64,000 nt of DNA from Leidyana gryllorum EB-2025a (taxonomy: Eukaryota > Apicomplexa). Location of the stretch: NCBI GenBank assembly GCA_048772705.1, contig JBLWGC010000104.1, positions 558,001-622,000 of the forward strand, given 5' to 3'. Positions 44,437-55,128 of this stretch are shown here, piece after piece. The notes beneath the pieces were generated by a model, which was not told the origin of the DNA, made no database searches, and was given only the letters and a program-made list of their open reading frames with translations. A program made the position numbers and the translations under genes. Within the stretch, counting starts at the first letter, position 1, and every line of letters begins with the position of its first letter.

Positions 44437-45097
44437 ATGACTTCTCACTCATCAACACATCAAAAGTTCAGCCTCAAAAACGGCTCAGTATATGGAAATT
44501 CAACCACTGAACGACGAACTTGAAAGATCGCCAGTGCGACGAATTTTTGACACACTTTAGAGTGACAGATCACAGGTCTCATTTTGGCTCCAAATATAAA
44601 TAGTTACATCTCTCTCCTGTCAAACTGTTGGTCACATCGCTGTCTAGCGGTGTCGGCCACCACGTCATCGGCCTCGTGCCCATTCTGTCGATGGTGGCGG
44701 TAAACGTCCCCTGGGGCGGCTTCAATTACTATAAACGGAATTTACATAGCTTCACACTTAGTCAAAAGGCACATAGGGGGGTACGTGGGCGCGCCCTCGA
44801 CCTTCCTCCAAGCTCCACGGTACAACGGGGCCCAATCTGGTGGGGCTGCCCCACTTGACTCACCCCTATCGACATCAAATAATGAGCAGCGGTACGGATT
44901 GCTGGTGGTAGCTACCGGCTAACGGTAGCTGCGGGCTAACGGTCGGTTCGGGTCACCGCTATGTGCCGAGTTGTTTCAATAAACAGCAGTCGCCCAAGGA
45001 GTTGGGACACTTGTGACATCCCACTCGGGACATTGGGACACGCTGTGGGACATATCGACAGCGGACTAAAATTGGTACGAGGAAGTGGTCGTTGAAG
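44437..45097. other. Intergenic, 661 nt, with a small inverted repeat
   Basis: It separates the HEAT-protein gene from the ABC-transporter gene on the same strand. An AT-rich TATA-like patch (AAATATAAATAG) lies near 44593. At 44907-44929 GGTAGCTACC overlaps GCTACC...GGTAGC, a perfect 6-bp stem with a 7-nt loop, and a related GCTAACGG motif repeats at about 44918 and 44935. GGGACA direct repeats occur around 45002-45052. There is no convincing gene. Confidence 0.5.
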
Positions 45098-48000
45098 ATG
45101 ACAGCAGAGTGGATTTGGAACGAAGATACCGACAACTTTGGCTCCCTTTTTCTTAACATCTTAATCGCACTTATTCCTGGCGCATACCTCCTGTTGGTGG
45201 CTATTGGAGGTAGAATTGTTTGGCGAGAGAGATGGCAGGATCCTGTGGAAGCCCTGGAGGATGTTTACGGAGAGATGGGGCCGGTCAGACGAGTGCACAA
45301 GACAAACTGGATAACTTGGCAGGAAGTGACGAGCGTTGTGTTCACACTGATGGGCGTTCTGGCTTTCCTCTTTACCATGTTGCTTCTCCAAGTGGAAGGG
45401 AGGGGTGACCAGACCGACGACAGGTGGCAATCGATAGGCTGTTTGATGCTGAGTATCGATGGCTGCATTCTTATATCCTTCCACAGATCCTCGGTACGTG
45501 TGGATCCCCCCTCTCAGTTGACATGGTGTGGCCCGACAGAGAATGTGTCCGAAACGAGGCGACCGACGCATCGTTCCCCTGCGGCTGATACAAGTGTTTT
45601 GGGTTTTGGTCACTGCTGTGGCGGCTGTGCGGCTGGTATGGGGCATTCGTACACTCTACACCCGAGACAACGACGGTTTGTGGCTGGGACTGTGGCAATT
45701 CGTGTGGATATTTGAGCCCTGTGTACATATATTGTGCGGTGTGGCTGGCCTTGTGATCTTTGGCATCAGCAACTATGCTGCCCAGGATGTTTGGGGTATT
45801 TTGCGGGAGACCTTCCTTGCGGCGGACATCCCCCGTCTCCCTGGAGAGACCGATGTTGAGGCCCTGAAACGGCTGACAACGGCGGAGCCGCGGAAAGAGA
45901 CTCCCGAGTTCTCCGCTGGTCTCTGGAAGACTTTGTCTTTCCAATGGCTGAACCCGCTGATCCGTCTCGGGAACAAACGTTTATTCGAGTACGACGACTT
46001 CTTTGATTGTATGCCGAACGAGCATCCGGCAATTCTGTTTGCCCGATTTGACAAACTGTGGCGCGATCGAGTCAATAGTGGGAAGCCAATCAAACGGTGG
46101 AGTTTGGCAAATGTGGTATTCAAGTTTACTCTGCCCGAGACTCACTTTAGCTTTCTATACAAACTGGGCTACGATACTCTGCTTATGATAGCGCCGATAT
46201 TTCTGGATCTCGTCGTTTCCTATCTGACCGATCGGGAACAAGGCCACGAGTTGGCCACCCGCGGTCGTGGACTGATCTATGTGGCACTAATGGCGATGAA
46301 CGGAGTCTTACAGAGCATCGTGCTCCACCAATACTTCCACAACCAGTATCAATTGGGACTGCAGATCCGATCCGCGTTGTCCACAGCGGTGTACGAGAAA
46401 AGTTTGCGTCTGGACAAAAGTGAGTGATGGAAGAACAGTTCTGCAATCCATCTTCCCCTCAGCCAAAGCCGGAGAGAACGCGGATAATGATTTCTCCGCG
46501 GGCAAAGTCGTTAACCTTATGGGAGTCGACGCCCAAAGACTGTCTGATTTGATGGCTTATATCCATGTTGCCTGGAGCGCTCCGTATCAGATCATTGTGA
46601 CCTGTGTACTGCTGTGGGTCCAGATTCGATGGGCCACCTTCGCTGGTCTTGGAGTTATGATTGTCGCTCTGCCGATCCTCAAATCTGTTATGAGCCGAGT
46701 CAGACGCTACTACGGCGGCCTCTTGGAGGAGAAGGATCATCGAGTGAAAAAGACAACAGAGACACTGAATGGAATCCGGGCTGTCAAATACTATGTTTGG
46801 GAAGACGCACGATTGGAGACGATCAATGCAATCCGCGATGCAGAATTGAAACAGCTCAAGAAAGTCCAAAGTATTAATATCCTCAATCACACTTTGATGT
46901 ATGCCCTCCCTCCAATGGTAGCCATTGCCTCCTTCGCCGTCTATGTCCTCGGAATGGGAGAGACTCTGACTCCGGCCACCGCATTCACGGCCTTGGCTCT
47001 CTTCACCAACTTGGAGTTCCCTCTCGTAGTTCTCCCCGACATTATAAGTTCTCTCACCGAGTCCGCTGTGACTGTTGAGAGAATGCAAAACTTCCTTCTC
47101 CTTCCCAGTCTACCACCTCGAGAGTTTGTACCCTACCAACCGGGCTTGCCAGCTGTCGATATGCGGAATGTCACCGTACAAATCAGCAGTGACACTCCGC
47201 TGGTGGAAAGTTTCGATGTTCAAGTGGACAAGGGGCAGATGGTCGTCGTTGTGGGACGTACCGGTGTCGGAAAGACGGCATTCATTTCGACCCTCCTTGG
47301 CGACCTCGCGCCCGGCGACGGAGACATAAAGATCCGAGGCACAATGTCTTACTGCTCTCAGACTGCGTGGATTCAGACCGGAACCGTTCAGGACAATATC
47401 ATCTTTGGATCTCTCTTCGAAGAGGCAAAGTATAACCGCGTGGTGAAGGCCTGCGCTCTGGAATCAGATTTCCAGATCTTCCCGGACGGCGATCAGACTG
47501 AGATCGGAGAGCGCGGAATCAATCTGTCGGGCGGTCAGAAACAGCGAATCGCGTTGGCGAGAGCAGTGTACCGCGACTCTGACATTTACATCTTCGACGA
47601 CGTTCTCAGCGCCGTCGATACCCACGTCGCAGAGCACATTGTGCAGAACGTCTTTCTGGGACTCCTCAAAGACAAAGCCATTCTCCTCATTACTCACCGC
47701 TTCGAAGTGCTCGACCACGCCACCACCATTGTCTTTCTCCACGACCGCATCGCTGAGCAGTTCAAGTCAGTCGCCGAGGCCTCTGCGAGCCCTCTCTTCA
47801 ATGACTTGGCTGCCGAGAGTCTCCGGAAGATGGAAGAGGCAGCGGCGGAAGCTGAGGAAGAAGAGGAGCTGCTGAAAGAGGACCGGGGGGCGAGTAAAGA
47901 TCGTCAACGAGCCCATCAAGGCGGCGGAGTTGTGCCGAGTGGGTCTGTGGCGGGAGCCGAGTTGGCCGGATCGTCCTCGTTTCTGGTCGTTGGGGGAGGC

Positions 48001-50071
48001 AATGTGGACGAGTTGACTGACGAGGAGGGCGCAACTACTGTTCGACGAGGCAGTAGCCGAGCAGCTTCTGTGGCCAAATCTCTCTCAGCGATCAGTAAGA
48101 GGACCATTGGATCCCGAAGACGTTCGAGGGATCCCAGTGTACTGACTGCGGTGACCGAACCCGCCGCTTCTGGCAAGGCTGCCAAAAAAGGCAACCGAGT
48201 GGTGCTGATTGAGGAAGAGAAGATGGCAGTGGGGAAGGTCAGCAGAGACATTTATGCCAAATACTTCAAAGCCTGGGGCAATGGGAGCTGGTGGATGGCA
48301 CTGTGGGTCTGCATCACTCTAGTCGTGGGGCAGGCTGTCCAGGTCGGAGGCAGTTATTGGCTATCGATGTGGTCCCGTCAAGACGAATCTGATACAACAG
48401 AGGGTTTTCACATCGGGCCGGGTTGGGGCGTGGGAGGATATGCAATCTTCAACGCAGCAAGTATCGTACTGGTCGCCTTGATGGGCTGGCTGCTACTCGT
48501 TAGCACCCTGCGGGCCAGTAGGCTCTTCCACGCGAAACTTCTCGAGCGCACCGTTCGCGCGACTCTGTCATTCTTCGATTCGACCCCGGTGGGACGAATG
48601 CTCAGTCGATTCGCCAAAGACATCAACAGCATTGACCAAACGCTGCCGAATACACTGCATCAATACATGAGTTGTCTCGTGCAGATATTGGCTGTAATCA
48701 TAGTGGTGGCTGCTGTTATGCCTTGGATGCTTCTGGCTATCGCCCCTCTCGTTGTCATCTATCTGTACATCGAAAAGTTCTATGTGAACGTCGTACGACA
48801 ACTGAGACGCATTGAGAGCACTCTACGCGCTCCGGTACTGAGTAATTTCAGTGAGAGTTTCGAGGGTGCCACTGTCATCCGAGCCTTCCGAGCCATCGGC
48901 GCTTTCCGGTTGCAACATATGGATAAGATGAATGCCAATCTCGTTCTGATTTACATCAGTAACGCCGCTAACCGGTGGCTGGCGTTCCGTCTCGAGGCGG
49001 TTGGCACTTTTCTGATCGCGAGCACTGCGCTGGTGGCTGTCTTGACAGCGGAATCGTTGTCGGCAGCTCTGGGTGGCCTCGCCCTCAGCTACTGCATTAC
49101 CTATACAAATCGACTTAACTGGCTGGTCAGGATGGCTGGCGATCGTGAAGCCAACATTGTCGCTGTCGAGCGCCTCCTGGAGTACGATGCGGACGATTAC
49201 TGTCCGCAGGAACAATATGTCAGCAAACTCCCACCTAATACGACAGAGACCGATCCGGGAAGATTAGAGTTCAGCGGAGTTTGCCTTCAATACCGTCCCG
49301 GGCTTCCTTTCGCTTTGAAAGATGTATCTTTCGTAGTCAAAGCGGGTGAAAAGGTAAGTGTCTCTGAAGTGTCCACCCGTCACTCTGCGCAGGTCGGAGT
49401 TGTTGGTCGAACTGGTGCTGGAAAGTCCAGTCTGTTGGTGGCTCTTCTTCGCCTTACAGTACCCCAAGACGGTCACATAATTCTAAATGGGGTGGATACG
49501 GGGCCGATGTCGGTGTCGGAAATCCGCTCCAAAATCTCCATTATTCCCCAGGACTCGGTGCTGTTCTCGGGGACTTTGCGTAATAATCTGGATCCCTTCA
49601 ACGAGAATACGGACGAGAAGCTGTGGGAGACTCTGCGGCGGGCGTGTTTGCAGGAGTGGGCGAGTGGTCTCAAAGAGGGACTGGACTATCCGATTGCTGA
49701 GAACGGGAGCAATCTCAGCAACGGTCAAAAGCAATTGTTGTGTCTTGCACGAGTTCTCCTCAAAGACAATCGATTCCTTCTGCTTGATGAAGCCACGAGC
49801 GCTGTTGATCCACAAACAGACGCTCTGATCCAGAAGACTATACGCACAGAGTTCAGTCAGTGTACGATTCTGACAATCGCACACCGGATTCGCACGGTCA
49901 TCGATTATGACAAGGTGAGCTGATCAAAGCGAGACAGACACGACGATTCGTTCTCCCCTTTCACAGATCATCGTGATGGCCGATGGACGTGTGGCGGAGT
50001 ATGCCTCTCCACAGGAACTATTGGCCAATCCCGAGTCCATCTTTGCCGGAATGGTGCGGGCTGCTGATTGA
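45098..50071 (+). CDS. ABCC-family (MRP-type) ABC transporter, 1597 aa
   Basis: Five exons (45098-45493, 45540-46419, 46463-49353, 49393-49914, 49967-50071). An N-terminal hydrophobic region with ~5 helices (TMD0-like) and a linker precede the first six-helix domain. NBD1 has Walker A VVGRTGVGKTAF, signature NLSGGQKQRIALAR and Walker B IYIFDDVLSAVD, with the Asp-Asp typical of the degenerate ABCC site. A charged linker with RRRSRDPS follows, then the second six-helix domain. NBD2 has Walker A VVGRTGAGKSSLL, signature NLSNGQKQLLCLAR and Walker B FLLLDEATSAVD plus the TIAHR switch. Exporters of this group move conjugated organic anions, glutathione adducts or drugs across plasma or vacuolar membranes using ATP. 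The 39-nt intron 49354-49392 is in frame. Confidence 0.93.
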
Positions 50072-50503
50072 GCAGCTCCTCTAGGATTCTGTTGGCACCT
50101 GACTTTATTCCGCTCTGACAATCAAATGAGACTGGCCGGGCCCACCACGACAGCTGGAGCTGGCCAGCTCCCGGTGGAAGTGTGGGCGAGCGGGTGCTGA
50201 CCAAACACGACGCGGATCGTGGGGAGCGCTTATGCTTGGCTCGATCAAGGCTGGGATGGTGCTAATTGGCTGGCTGGCTGAGCACAACTCATCTGTCAAC
50301 GCTGTGTGCGTACAAAACAGCATGAGTTCCCGCAGAATACTGCTCAGCGATCGATCGATCGATCGATCGGAGACATGTGATTGCTGTCAATACAAAGATT
50401 GAATTTGTTGGTGTGGTGAGCGGCGAAGAGCCATCCGAAGTCGAAAAAGGTTGAAAGCGAAGAATTGAATTGGAGGCAGTATAGCTTTACTCACGCCAGT
50501 TGC
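50072..50503. other. Convergent intergenic spacer, 432 nt
   Basis: It lies between the ABC transporter (plus) and the repeat-rich protein gene (minus) and should hold both 3' ends. The only structure I see is a (GATC)5 tract at 50349-50368. No gene is supported. Confidence 0.5.
50349..50368. repeat. (GATC)5 microsatellite
   Basis: Five perfect GATC units in the spacer between converging genes. The sequence is self-complementary. Confidence 0.9.
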
Positions 50504-53500
50504 TCACTTGAAAAGCTGGCGAAGGTTGGATTCACTATTTCTCACATAGCTCGCGAATATAGCCCAGTTCATATAATGAGTATAGCTGGCCGGGTTTCGG
50601 GAGAGCAGGTTTGCGATCCATGACCAGAAAGACTCTGGCACACAGCGACGGGTCTCGTCATCCTTGAGCTGCTCCAACATTTGGTTGAAAACTCGGGTGA
50701 GAATCCCATTACCACCTTCGTCGAGCAGGCGGATCTGACGTTCTAAATTGTCCGCATTCGCATACAGCAATTCACCCCGAGATGATGTGCACACCTTGCT
50801 CCTCAATTCGCTAAGTATTGCGGCGTCTTCTGCCGTTCTTGATCTCGTCGGTTGTCGGCGCGGCGCTCTTGGTCTGTTTCCGTGCACAGTCTGAGTTGCT
50901 GGCGTGCGTTGGTTCCTCTCCGTTTCCAAATAGAAAAGGAAGCGCTGGTGTATGAACCACTGCGACACAGTCTCATCAACGAATTCGACCAACTCTTCCT
51001 GTGGTGGCCATGAAACATTCTGCATCAAATCGTAGATCCTCTCCACTTTCGTCAATGTCATAGAATTCATCCAGTTTCCGAGAAAATGGTTCACCCCCAG
51101 TTTCGCCTTGGAATTCAGGTACTCCCCTCTCTTCTGATCCTTCTCTCTATGCTCACTTGAGAACGGGAGCCATTCAACCCGTTGAAGGGTCGGGAACGGA
51201 GTGTTTAAATCCTGTGTGATCAGATAGCCATTTCCAGTATCGGGGTTGGCAAATAACAGTTTCGCGGGTCTGAGGTATCTCAGCTGTTTCCCGCCCCACT
51301 CCAAGCCACCGGCCGATCCACTGTGCATAGCACAGACCACCCTGCGCCTCTCCTCGACGACTTTGCTCAACCAGCAAAAGACTATACATCGCAGCTCTCT
51401 ACCTCTGAGAGGAACCTCGGACTCGTTATTTTGCACCAAGTTCCACAGAGTAGCGATCATGCGGTCGAAAGGGGTGGACTGCCCCACATCCGCCGCCTTG
51501 CCAAACATAACATCCTGGTGGCCGAGGCGCTTGATGGCCAAGTGATGATGGGCCCAAGTTCTTGCAAAGCTTGCTGACACATCTGACTGACGTGGCCCCA
51601 TACACATCTGCTCGTACAGTCTCGTAAACATCTCCTCAGCCGACCCTTTCACTGTCCTGGCCCTTAAATCGGATGTGCTCGCCTCTATTGTGCAGACCAT
51701 TGCTGGTATCCAGCTCTCTACTGACTCAACCGTACCGCTGGTCCCTGGCCTCGAGTTGTCCCCGGCCTGTACTTCACTGGGCACTGAAGGGCCAAGATTC
51801 CCACGGTCTCTTGCCACCTTCGTGGCAGGTTCAGCCATTATCGAAGTGTCGGGAACGGCTGCAGACTTCGAGCTACGCTTGCGAGATTTCCTCTGGGGCA
51901 CCCGTCCTCCAGTCTTAGTTCTACTCCTTACGCTTTCATGCTGTGAGGAAAAAGAGTCGTGGGCATCCACGTTTGAGCTGACAAGCTGCTCCTGAAACAC
52001 CGGGGTGCCCACGTTTGAGCCACCAATCTGCTTTTGAGACACCGGTGTGTTCACGTTTGAGCTGACAAGCTGCTCCTGAAACACCGGGGTGCCCACGTTT
52101 GAGCTGACAAGCTGCTCCTGAAACACCCGTGTGTCCACGGTTGAGCCGCCAAGCTGCTCCTGAAACACCGGTGTGTCCACGGTGGAGCTGACAAGCTGCT
52201 CCTGAAACACCGGTGTGTCCACGGTTGAGCTGACAAGCTGCTCCCGAAACACCGGTGTGTCCACGGTTGAGCTGACAATCTGCTCCCGAAACACCGGTGT
52301 GTCCACGTTTGAGCTGACAATCTGCTTTTGAGAGGCCGGTGTGTCCACGTTCGAGCCGACCACGGAGAAATCGCCGTTCTCGTTTTCCATTGAAACCATA
52401 ACGTTCGAGCTCTCCCCACTCTCCATGGTGCCCGGCGGCCATACAACCGGGGTTAAGCTTTGAGCGTCAATGACAACACCGGTATCCTGAACCCGTACTC
52501 TTTCGCCGTTCTCGCTTTCCATTAAAACTATAATGTCAGAGTCCTCACTGCTCTCGGTGGGACCCTGCTGCCGTACCGCCGGGGTCCAGGCTTGGGGGCC
52601 AAGTGGGTTACTGGCATCCTGAAGCTGTATACTTTCGCCTTTCTTGCTTTCCATTAGAATTATAATGTCCGAGTCCTCACTACTCTCGCATACGACCGGG
52701 GTCGAGCCTTGGGGGCCAAGTAGGTTATTGGCATCCTGAAGCTGTATACGTTCGCCATCACTCGTCACCGTACTCTCGCGAGCATCCGTAAGTGTGAAAG
52801 GAAGTGCTTCATCCGCTGACATTGTCTGCTCCTCACATCCCAACCACTCGATCACCTCGATATTCTCCAGAGCAGACGCAGCATCCTGCTGAGCTTCATC
52901 ACACAGGTACATAGAGATGCTTTCGCTGTCGTTCGAGGTCTCGTCGACAGCTGCAATGACCTCCGCGTCCATCAACTTGGAGGCTACGGCGGGTTCTGTG
53001 TCGGACATCACAAGACTGGCTGAACAATCCGATCTGGCGTCATCCGGTGATAAATCAAAATCTCCGAGTTCGAATTGAACTTCACTCATATTATCACTTC
53101 CGAAGTCACTGAAGAAAGGACTTGGCGTAGCGGCTTCGTCGACCAATTCTGAGTCGGATTCAAAAATAGCTTTCCTCGGCCAGGTTTGTGGCACAGTGGG
53201 GGCGCCAAGAAGCTCCAAAATCTCTGCAAGTTGAGCTGCTTGTGAGTCACTCAGTACTTTTGAGGTGCCCTGCGCACTCATTCTGTCTCCAATGATTGCT
53301 TCGGTGTTCGGCGCCACTTCGGACGTGAGATATGTGAGAATCTTTGAGATACCGGTCGGGTGCGAAGCAGTCGCTTCTTCTGGAACAGGAGTGAAAGTCG
53401 CTTCGCCACCACCTGTTTGGGCGCCAAGAAGCTCCAAAATCTCTGCAAGTTGAGCTGCTTGTGAGTCACTCAGTACTTTTGAGGTGCCCTGCGCACTCAT

Positions 53501-54445
53501 TCTGTCTCCATCGATTGCTTTGGAGCCGTTCGGCGCCGCTTCGGACGTGAGATATGTGAGAATCTTTGAGATACCGGTCGGGTGCGAAGCAGTCGCTTCT
53601 TCTGGAACAGGAGTGAAAGTCGCTTCACCACCACCTGTTTGGGCGCCAAGAAGCTCCAAAATCTCTGCAAGTTGAGCTGCTTGTGAGTCACTCAGTACTT
53701 TTGAGGTGCCCTGCGCACTCATTCTGTCTCCATCGATTGCTTTGGAGCCGTTCGGCGCCGCTTCGAACTTGAGATATGTGAGAATCTTTGAGACGCCGGT
53801 TGCCTGTGGCGGCCCAAGCGATCCCTCGGAGGCAGGCGTGAAGGTCGCTTCGCCAGCCTCTGGGGCCTCGAGCTCAGGAAAGTCAAAACTGATTTGGTCG
53901 TCGTTCCACATTATGTGTTCCAGGAGTTCTGGATCACTAATGGTCGAGTCCATTACGCTGGTATCATTGCCAAATTCGGCATCATTGGGGTCAGCCAAAT
54001 TCTGGGACTCCAATATGTGCTCATTGCCGCTGAGAACCTCAGAATCCCCGCCGGTTGTCAAATGGGCGCACGCGATCTCTTCAAGAGGTTTCTCCAAACA
54101 AAGGCGCGGAACCTTTTGACCTCTGGCGCTGATTATGACGTCATTCACTAAATTACGAGGCTCAATCGTCGTCTTCGAAACATTCTCAAGAATTTGTTCG
54201 GCGATACTGCTGACACGGTCCAATTGAGGCGAAGGGGCCGGGGTGCCTGGTCCCCAAGGTCCGCTCTGGAGAAGACTCAACAGCAGGTGAGACTGGCGGT
54301 GATCTTTGTAGCGGCGCCCTCGTCCAACCCAGCAAATCACTTTCATGAGGGGAGAAAATTTTGGACCGTACCTGGAAGGAAACCGGTCACGGCTCTGACA
54401 CTCTGTGCTCAGTTGGCTGCCACATCTCACCTCCAAGCGACGCAT
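50504..54445 (-). CDS. Unassigned 1313-aa protein built from three internal repeat families
   Basis: One open frame from the ATG at 54445. An early segment (around residues 35-60) might hide an intron. Residues ~195-415 are three 73-aa tandem repeats (GEATFTPVPEE..., SKVLSDSQAAQLAEILELLG). Residues ~550-690 hold three ~55-aa repeats centred on SSEDSDIIILMES-like cores. Residues ~690-825 hold about nine 14-aa repeats of the type SSTVDTPVFQEQLV. A basic stretch (RVPQRKSRKRSSKSAAVP) follows. The last ~420 residues are globular, Trp/Arg-rich, with VVEERRRVVCAMHSGSAGGL and MNWAIFASYVRNSESNLRQL. The family is unknown. The basic patch and SUMO-interaction-like repeats hint at a nuclear protein. Confidence 0.65.
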   Translation of the reverse strand: MRRLEVRCGSQLSTECQSRDRFPSRYGPKFSPLMKVICWVGRGRRYKDHRQSHLLLSLLQSGPWGPGTPAPSPQLDRVSSIAEQILENVSKTTIEPRNLVNDVIISARGQKVPRLCLEKPLEEIACAHLTTGGDSEVLSGNEHILESQNLADPNDAEFGNDTSVMDSTISDPELLEHIMWNDDQISFDFPELEAPEAGEATFTPASEGSLGPPQATGVSKILTYLKFEAAPNGSKAIDGDRMSAQGTSKVLSDSQAAQLAEILELLGAQTGGGEATFTPVPEEATASHPTGISKILTYLTSEAAPNGSKAIDGDRMSAQGTSKVLSDSQAAQLAEILELLGAQTGGGEATFTPVPEEATASHPTGISKILTYLTSEVAPNTEAIIGDRMSAQGTSKVLSDSQAAQLAEILELLGAPTVPQTWPRKAIFESDSELVDEAATPSPFFSDFGSDNMSEVQFELGDFDLSPDDARSDCSASLVMSDTEPAVASKLMDAEVIAAVDETSNDSESISMYLCDEAQQDAASALENIEVIEWLGCEEQTMSADEALPFTLTDARESTVTSDGERIQLQDANNLLGPQGSTPVVCESSEDSDIIILMESKKGESIQLQDASNPLGPQAWTPAVRQQGPTESSEDSDIIVLMESENGERVRVQDTGVVIDAQSLTPVVWPPGTMESGESSNVMVSMENENGDFSVVGSNVDTPASQKQIVSSNVDTPVFREQIVSSTVDTPVFREQLVSSTVDTPVFQEQLVSSTVDTPVFQEQLGGSTVDTRVFQEQLVSSNVGTPVFQEQLVSSNVNTPVSQKQIGGSNVGTPVFQEQLVSSNVDAHDSFSSQHESVRSRTKTGGRVPQRKSRKRSSKSAAVPDTSIMAEPATKVARDRGNLGPSVPSEVQAGDNSRPGTSGTVESVESWIPAMVCTIEASTSDLRARTVKGSAEEMFTRLYEQMCMGPRQSDVSASFARTWAHHHLAIKRLGHQDVMFGKAADVGQSTPFDRMIATLWNLVQNNESEVPLRGRELRCIVFCWLSKVVEERRRVVCAMHSGSAGGLEWGGKQLRYLRPAKLLFANPDTGNGYLITQDLNTPFPTLQRVEWLPFSSEHREKDQKRGEYLNSKAKLGVNHFLGNWMNSMTLTKVERIYDLMQNVSWPPQEELVEFVDETVSQWFIHQRFLFYLETERNQRTPATQTVHGNRPRAPRRQPTRSRTAEDAAILSELRSKVCTSSRGELLYANADNLERQIRLLDEGGNGILTRVFNQMLEQLKDDETRRCVPESFWSWIANLLSRNPASYTHYMNWAIFASYVRNSESNLRQLFK
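51970..52360 (-). repeat. 42-bp coding minisatellite, about nine units
   Basis: Tandem units encode a 14-residue motif SS(N/T)VDTPVF(R/Q)EQ(I/L)V inside the 1313-aa protein. Units differ mainly at N/T, R/Q and I/L and by occasional GG or SQK variants. All preserve length, so the frame never shifts. Confidence 0.92.
52370..52790 (-). repeat. Three ~55-residue coding repeats with acidic-hydrophobic cores
   Basis: Each unit carries a Ser/Glu/Asp run followed by four to five aliphatic residues (EDSDIIILMES, EDSDIIVLMES, GESSNVMVSMEN), then ENGERVRVQD or GERIQLQDAN. The first two cores fit a SUMO-interaction motif; the third is more diverged. Confidence 0.8.
53201..53855 (-). repeat. 219-bp coding tandem repeat, three units
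   Basis: Units start at about 53201, 53420 and 53641 and are nearly identical over most of their length. The 36-residue half MSAQGTSKVLSDSQAAQLAE...LLGA is the same in all three. The opposite end is more variable, and the third unit in plus-strand order has diverged most. Confidence 0.93.
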
Positions 54446-55128
54446 TTACTTCTCTTCTGCTCACACCGGGAGAGTAGAGAACGCCGACAACTGGCCTCTT
54501 GAAGATTGCAGATCGTATATTTGTGTACAACTCCCATCATCAGTCCTTGTGCACTAAAGCGCCAGCCACAATAGAGATGGCTGCCGACGACTAATTAGAC
54601 AGGCGAACTCAACAATACAGCACGCCATCCGCCCTTCTTCAGCCAGTACGACGGTGGGGATCTAAAGTAACGTGCCTTATCTGGGCGCCTCTCTCGCAGG
54701 ACGAATGCACAGATTCCTCCATGCAGATAGATAGACCTCTAATTGAACTGAAATATCTCATTCACTGAGAACTGGTGGTACCGAGTTGGAGATCGCGTCC
54801 GGTAGCACATCCGCAGGTTCTTCGACACCCTTGTCGGCACTTTTCCTCGGGACTACTGTCTCTGTAGGCTAATTGGATAGAGACTCAGGGCTCGTTGTCT
54901 CTATGCTCGTACTGGTCTAAAGTAAGCGTCATGGGCCCAGGCGAACTACAGATCAGTCGGAGGACCCTCAGAAGGCCGATTGCACACACGCGGGCCCTTG
55001 CGAAAAAAGCTTGGGCAGGGGCTGGTGGAAGTAGCTGGTCTCCAGCCCCATCCAAGGGACACCATGCCCTAAACTGTAAGTCTCGAGTCCCTTCGCAAGT
55101 CCCCTCCTGGACCTCCCGAAGGTCAGCC
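54446..55128. other. Intergenic, 683 nt
   Basis: It lies upstream of the 1313-aa protein gene and downstream of the 55129-55668 gene (both minus). Short frames exist on both strands but none shows a splice partner, a domain or a repeat. I see nothing else in it. Confidence 0.4.

Noticed and set aside
44891-44970. Possible tRNA (GGTTCGGGTC resembling a T-loop)
   Set aside because: No A box, anticodon stem or acceptor stem can be formed around it.
51936-52446. Minus-strand frames of 168 and 131 codons over the 42-bp repeats (repeated RGHTGVSGA)
   Set aside because: They arise because a 42-bp repeat is open in more than one frame; the frame of the 1313-aa protein is far longer.
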